From contig NZ_JASHJI010000001.1 in assembly GCF_030733265.1 (NCBI RefSeq), forward strand, positions 248,001-312,000: a stretch of 64,000 nucleotides of DNA. Direction: 5' to 3'. The position numbers and the translations under genes were made by a program. The DNA comes from Roseibium sp. MMSF_3412 (GTDB taxonomy: Bacteria; Pseudomonadota; Alphaproteobacteria; Rhizobiales; Stappiaceae). Positions within the stretch are counted from its first letter, which is position 1. Every line of letters begins with the position of its first letter. The notes beneath the pieces are model-generated. The model was not told the DNA's origin and made no database searches. It was given only the letters and a program-made list of their open reading frames with translations. Positions 60,894 to 64,000 of this stretch are shown piece after piece.

Positions 60894-62377
60894 CAGCCAA
60901 CACAATCGCCCGGGACTATCTGAAGACCGGCAGCTTTCCGGGCCTTCCCGACGGCCACTTCATCGACGGCAGGACGACACCTCCGTCGCCGAAGAAAATG
61001 GAAAGTTTCGATCCGGGACGAGCCGAGGCCTTCGCGGAATTCTCGCTTGGCGAGACCTCCGACATGGACAGGGCGATCGCGTCGGCGGAAAAGGCGGCGG
61101 CCCGCTGGCGGCAGGTTTCGCCGGGAGAACGGTGCACGATCCTCAACAATGTCGCCCGCCTTTTCCGCGAAAACGCCGATCGCCTTTCCGTCATCGAGGT
61201 TATCGACAGCGGCAAGACCCTTGCCGAGGCGCAGGGCGATGTGCAGTCTTCCGCACGGCTGTTCGAATTTTATGCCGGCGCTGCCGACAAGCTCGACGGC
61301 CGGTCGGTCAATCTGGGGCCGGATCATACCGCCTTCACGGTGCGCGAACCGGTCGGTGTCACCGGGCATATCATTCCCTGGAACTATCCGACATCCACCT
61401 TTGCACGCGGTGTGGCTCCGGCGCTTGCGGCTGGTTGCTCCGTGGTTGCAAAACCGGCGGAGACGACGCCGTTCACGGCGCTGATCATGGCGGAACTTCT
61501 GTGCGAGGCAGGTGTTCCGGAAGGCCTTGTGAACGTCGTTACCGGCCTTGGAAGCGATATCGGTGCGCAACTGGCACGCGATCCAAGGATCAAGCAGCTC
61601 ACCTTCACCGGTTCCGTTTCCACCGGCATCAACGTCGCGCAAATGGCCGCGCCCAATGTCACCCGGCTCACGCTTGAACTCGGTGGCAAGTCACCCCTGA
61701 TCGCCTTCGAGGACGCAGATCCGGAGAAGGTCGCCGACGGGTCCTACTGGGCTATTTTTTCCAATTCCGGTCAGATCTGTTCTGCCGGGTCGCGGCTGAT
61801 CCTGCACAAGGCGATCCGGGACGATGTGCTTGCGATCCTGGCCGAGCGTGCAAAATCCATCAGACCCGGACACGGACTGTCTTCACCCGACATGGGGGCG
61901 ATCAATTCGGACCTGCATCTGTCCCGCATCAAGGCGCATGTCGAGGCGGCGAAAGCCCGGGGTGCGAACCTCTTGACCGGCGGTGACGTTACTGTCGACG
62001 CAGACACCGGCAAGGGCTGGTTCTTCCAGCCGACGGTGATTGCAGATCTCGGCCCCGATGATCCGGCCGTCCAGGACGAAATCTTCGGTCCGGTGCTTTC
62101 GGTACAGAATTTCGAGACCGAGGAAGAAGCCGTCCGGCTTGCCAACGGTACGGAATTCGGGCTCGTTGCAAGTGTCTATACACGGGATGTCGGGCGCGCG
62201 ATGCGGGTTGCGAATGCAATGGATTGCGGTCAGGTTTCCGTCAACGACTATTGGGCCGGCGGCCTGGAGTTGCCTTTCGGGGGCAACAAGAAGTCCGGAT
62301 ACGGCCGCGAAAAGGGCTGGGAAGGACTGGATGCCTATACCAAGGTGAAGTCGATCACGATCAGCAACGCGAGTTGA
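60890..62377 (+). CDS. Aldehyde dehydrogenase, NAD(P)-dependent
   Basis: 495 aa. Catalytic Glu263 in LELGGKSP and Cys297 in FSNSGQICSAGSR, the NAD-binding GSVSTG near 241-246 and the PWNYP block at 163. Similar to betaine-aldehyde / broad-substrate ALDHs of the class used with GMC dehydrogenases. ATG overlaps the GMC stop (ATGA) and the enolase-superfamily gene begins 10 bp after its stop; so three enzymes are translated as a unit. Cytosolic. Confidence 0.95.
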   Translation: MTANTIARDYLKTGSFPGLPDGHFIDGRTTPPSPKKMESFDPGRAEAFAEFSLGETSDMDRAIASAEKAAARWRQVSPGERCTILNNVARLFRENADRLSVIEVIDSGKTLAEAQGDVQSSARLFEFYAGAADKLDGRSVNLGPDHTAFTVREPVGVTGHIIPWNYPTSTFARGVAPALAAGCSVVAKPAETTPFTALIMAELLCEAGVPEGLVNVVTGLGSDIGAQLARDPRIKQLTFTGSVSTGINVAQMAAPNVTRLTLELGGKSPLIAFEDADPEKVADGSYWAIFSNSGQICSAGSRLILHKAIRDDVLAILAERAKSIRPGHGLSSPDMGAINSDLHLSRIKAHVEAAKARGANLLTGGDVTVDADTGKGWFFQPTVIADLGPDDPAVQDEIFGPVLSVQNFETEEEAVRLANGTEFGLVASVYTRDVGRAMRVANAMDCGQVSVNDYWAGGLELPFGGNKKSGYGREKGWEGLDAYTKVKSITISNAS

Positions 62378-62387
62378 GAACCGTTTC

Positions 62388-63599
62388 ATGAAACTCGATC
62401 AAATCGAGACCTTTGTCGTCGGAAATCCGCCACCGCGCCACGGCGGACGCTACTTCATCTTCGTGAAGCTGGTGACGTCCTGCGGCATCACCGGCTACGG
62501 CGAGATCTACAACGCGACTTTCGGGCCGCACCTGGTCGCCGCGATGGCGGAAGATGTTTTCAAGCGGCAGTTCGAAGGCCAGGACCCGCACCATATCGAG
62601 TTGCTGTGGCACAGGACCTATGGCGCCGGTTACACGCAGCGCCCGGATGTTTCGGTCATGGGTGTTCTGTCCGGTCTGGAGATGGCCTGCTGGGACATTG
62701 TCGGCAAGGCGGCGGGGAAACCGGCATACGAACTCTTGGGCGGCAGGGTTCATGAAAGGCTCCGCTCCTATACCTACCTTTACCCAAAGGCCGGGGATGT
62801 CTATCCGGACCCGGACAAGCCCAATGTCTACAATGATCCGGACATCGCCGCCGAGGCCGCCATGGCCGCCGTCGAACAGGGATTTACCGCGGTAAAGTTC
62901 GATCCGGCCGGGCCTTACACGATCTATGACGGACACCAGCCGAGCCTTCAGGATCTGGACCGCTCCGAAGCGTTCTGCCGCAAGATCCGGGAGGCCGTCG
63001 GCGACAGGGCCGATCTCCTTTTCGGCACCCATGGACAATTCACCGTTTCCGGAGCCAAACGCATGGCCCGGCGGCTGGAAGCCTACGACCCGCTCTGGTT
63101 CGAGGAGCCGATCCCGCCTGAAAAACCGGAAGACATGGCCGAGGTCGCCCGCTATACGTCGATACCAGTTGCGACCGGCGAGCGGCTGTGCACCAAGTAC
63201 GAGTTCTCGCGCGTTCTGGAAACGAAGGCCGCCAGCATTTTGCAGATGAATCTCGGCCGTGTCGGAGGTCTGCTCGAAGCCAAGAAAATCGCCGCGATGG
63301 CCGAGTGTCATTCCGCCCAGGTCGCGCCACATCTCTATTGCGGCCCTCTGGTCGCGCTCGCCAACATCCAGCTCGCCACCTGCAGCCCGAATTTTCTGGT
63401 TCTGGAATCGATCCGCACCTTCGACGGGTTCTACGCGGAGCTTCTGAAGTCGCCGATCCGTTGGCAGGACGGCTACGTCATTCCCTCAACCGAACCGGGG
63501 CTCGGCTCCGACCTCAACGAAGAGGTTGCCCGCGCGCATCCTTACGAAGGCGATGACCTGCATCTGGGTCTGCAGGAAACTCCGGCGCTGCCACTTTGA
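62388..63599 (+). CDS. Enolase-superfamily (mandelate racemase/muconate lactonizing) enzyme
   Basis: 403 aa. N-terminal capping domain and a modified barrel with WFEEPIPPE (Glu239/240), VATGER (Glu265) and QVAPH (base His). The first metal ligand is changed: the usual Asp of the DxHGR-type strand is replaced in LLFGTHGQF (Gly213, Thr214, His215), so Mg2+ ligation must differ or a subgroup variant applies. Substrate is probably a sugar acid or related hydroxy acid; in operon with a GMC oxidase and an aldehyde dehydrogenase that could supply the acid. Confidence 0.85.
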   Translation: MKLDQIETFVVGNPPPRHGGRYFIFVKLVTSCGITGYGEIYNATFGPHLVAAMAEDVFKRQFEGQDPHHIELLWHRTYGAGYTQRPDVSVMGVLSGLEMACWDIVGKAAGKPAYELLGGRVHERLRSYTYLYPKAGDVYPDPDKPNVYNDPDIAAEAAMAAVEQGFTAVKFDPAGPYTIYDGHQPSLQDLDRSEAFCRKIREAVGDRADLLFGTHGQFTVSGAKRMARRLEAYDPLWFEEPIPPEKPEDMAEVARYTSIPVATGERLCTKYEFSRVLETKAASILQMNLGRVGGLLEAKKIAAMAECHSAQVAPHLYCGPLVALANIQLATCSPNFLVLESIRTFDGFYAELLKSPIRWQDGYVIPSTEPGLGSDLNEEVARAHPYEGDDLHLGLQETPALPL

Positions 63600-63613
63600 A
63601 GAGACGGTGTGAC

Positions 63614-64000
63614 TTATGACGCACGCACCGCGTCAAGCACCATGGAAACCAGCCGCGCGCGCAGTCTTTCCTGGCCGGCGTCCGTGAAAAGGTCATCGCC
63701 ATAAAGGTGCGAGAACGTCGCCCTGTTGGAGATGTTGAAAACGCAGAATGCCGAGATGGTCCAGTGAAGTTCCAGTGGATCGACATCTTCCCTGAACGTG
63801 CCTTCCCCGATACCGCGGCGGCAAAGCTCCTCCAGGCCGGTGATGATCTGGCTGTTCAGCTTCGGGATTGTTTCGGACTGCTTCAGGTGCTTGCCGTGAT
63901 GAATGTTCTCGATCGTAATCAGCCGAATATATTCCGGGTTTTCCCGGTGGAAGTCGAAGGTGAAGGCTGCCAGCTTCGCAAGAGCGTCCAAAGGCGGCAA
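63614..64000 (-). CDS. TetR-family regulator, C-terminal part (5' end outside window)
   Basis: Open to the right edge on the minus strand, ending at 63614. The visible ~128 residues are the ligand-binding half (FDFHRENPEYIRLITIENIHHGKH, LHWTISAFCVFNISNRATFSHLYG, GQERLRARLVSMVLDAV), matching TetR proteins whose C-terminus is associated with degradative operons. The helix-turn-helix half lies beyond 64000. It is convergent with the enolase-superfamily gene (15 bp apart), so may relate to the same operon. Confidence 0.8.
   Translation of the reverse strand: MPPLDALAKLAAFTFDFHRENPEYIRLITIENIHHGKHLKQSETIPKLNSQIITGLEELCRRGIGEGTFREDVDPLELHWTISAFCVFNISNRATFSHLYGDDLFTDAGQERLRARLVSMVLDAVRAS

Noticed and set aside
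1..64000. CRISPR array
   Set aside because: No regular direct repeat with unique spacers was found anywhere. The tandem tracts present are coding Gly-Gly-Val repeats and short att-region repeats.

Overview
The window looks like chromosomal DNA of an alphaproteobacterium, probably a Hyphomicrobiales/Stappiaceae-type marine bacterium such as Roseibium/Labrenzia. That placement is an inference from gene content (the cell-cycle regulator GcrA, the order phoR-pstSCAB-phoU-phoB, a CtrA-type box, high GC); no 16S gene is present.

Bases 1 to about 12048 form the right part of a genomic island. Its right edge is a 48-bp degenerate copy of the 3' half of a tRNA-Gly(CCC), a classical integrase attachment site. 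The intact tRNA and the left edge must lie left of base 1. The island holds a tyrosine integrase, an unknown 383-aa protein, an AlpA/excisionase-like HTH protein and a split primase-helicase (zinc-finger-like protein plus TOPRIM-ATPase), which resembles the core of a replicating satellite or mobilizable island. Left of that is an AT-rich cargo zone on the minus strand: a large Hint-domain/EF-hand/RTX-type exoprotein running off the window, a small secreted protein and a GNAT acyltransferase, followed by a decayed second set (frameshifted GNAT, second secreted protein, RTX tail only). A fragment of a second integrase lies between the two sets. This duplicated GNAT / secreted protein / RTX-Hint module is one of two candidates here for an undescribed system.

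Bases 12100-18325 are a minus-strand cluster: a winged-helix/TPR regulator, a PAP2-type phosphatase with a Gly-Gly-Val repeat at its N-terminus, a subtilisin (S8) protease and an SGNH hydrolase. None of the three enzymes has a visible signal peptide. It is the second candidate for an unusual system.

Bases 18468-30724 hold a small protein, an orphan amino-acid-type binding protein, a sterol desaturase-family membrane hydroxylase, an alpha/beta hydrolase, an RND efflux pair, the argD-argF-hslO operon with a promoter and 5' hairpin, and gcrA. Bases 30970-40805 hold a VWA-domain secreted protein and the complete phosphate regulon (phoR, pstSCAB, phoU, phoB) with a three-repeat PHO box and two 76-bp palindromic repeats. 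A related 71-bp copy of the repeat sits at 20716-20786.

Bases 40984-52605 are housekeeping and small regulatory units: SRPBCC proteins, a 268-bp MITE-like element, an MBL hydrolase, DUF1499 and Tic20-like membrane proteins, a CtrA box and a 47-aa protein, CorA, PdxH, a lipoprotein, a DnaJ co-chaperone, and divergent ArsR/MarR units. Bases 52700-64000 are metabolic: two tandem FAD-dependent amine oxidases, a fatty-acid cis/trans isomerase, and a GMC oxidoreductase / aldehyde dehydrogenase / enolase-superfamily operon between a LysR and a truncated TetR regulator. Starts were revised where a downstream start had a better ribosome-binding site or family length; these choices are stated per gene.
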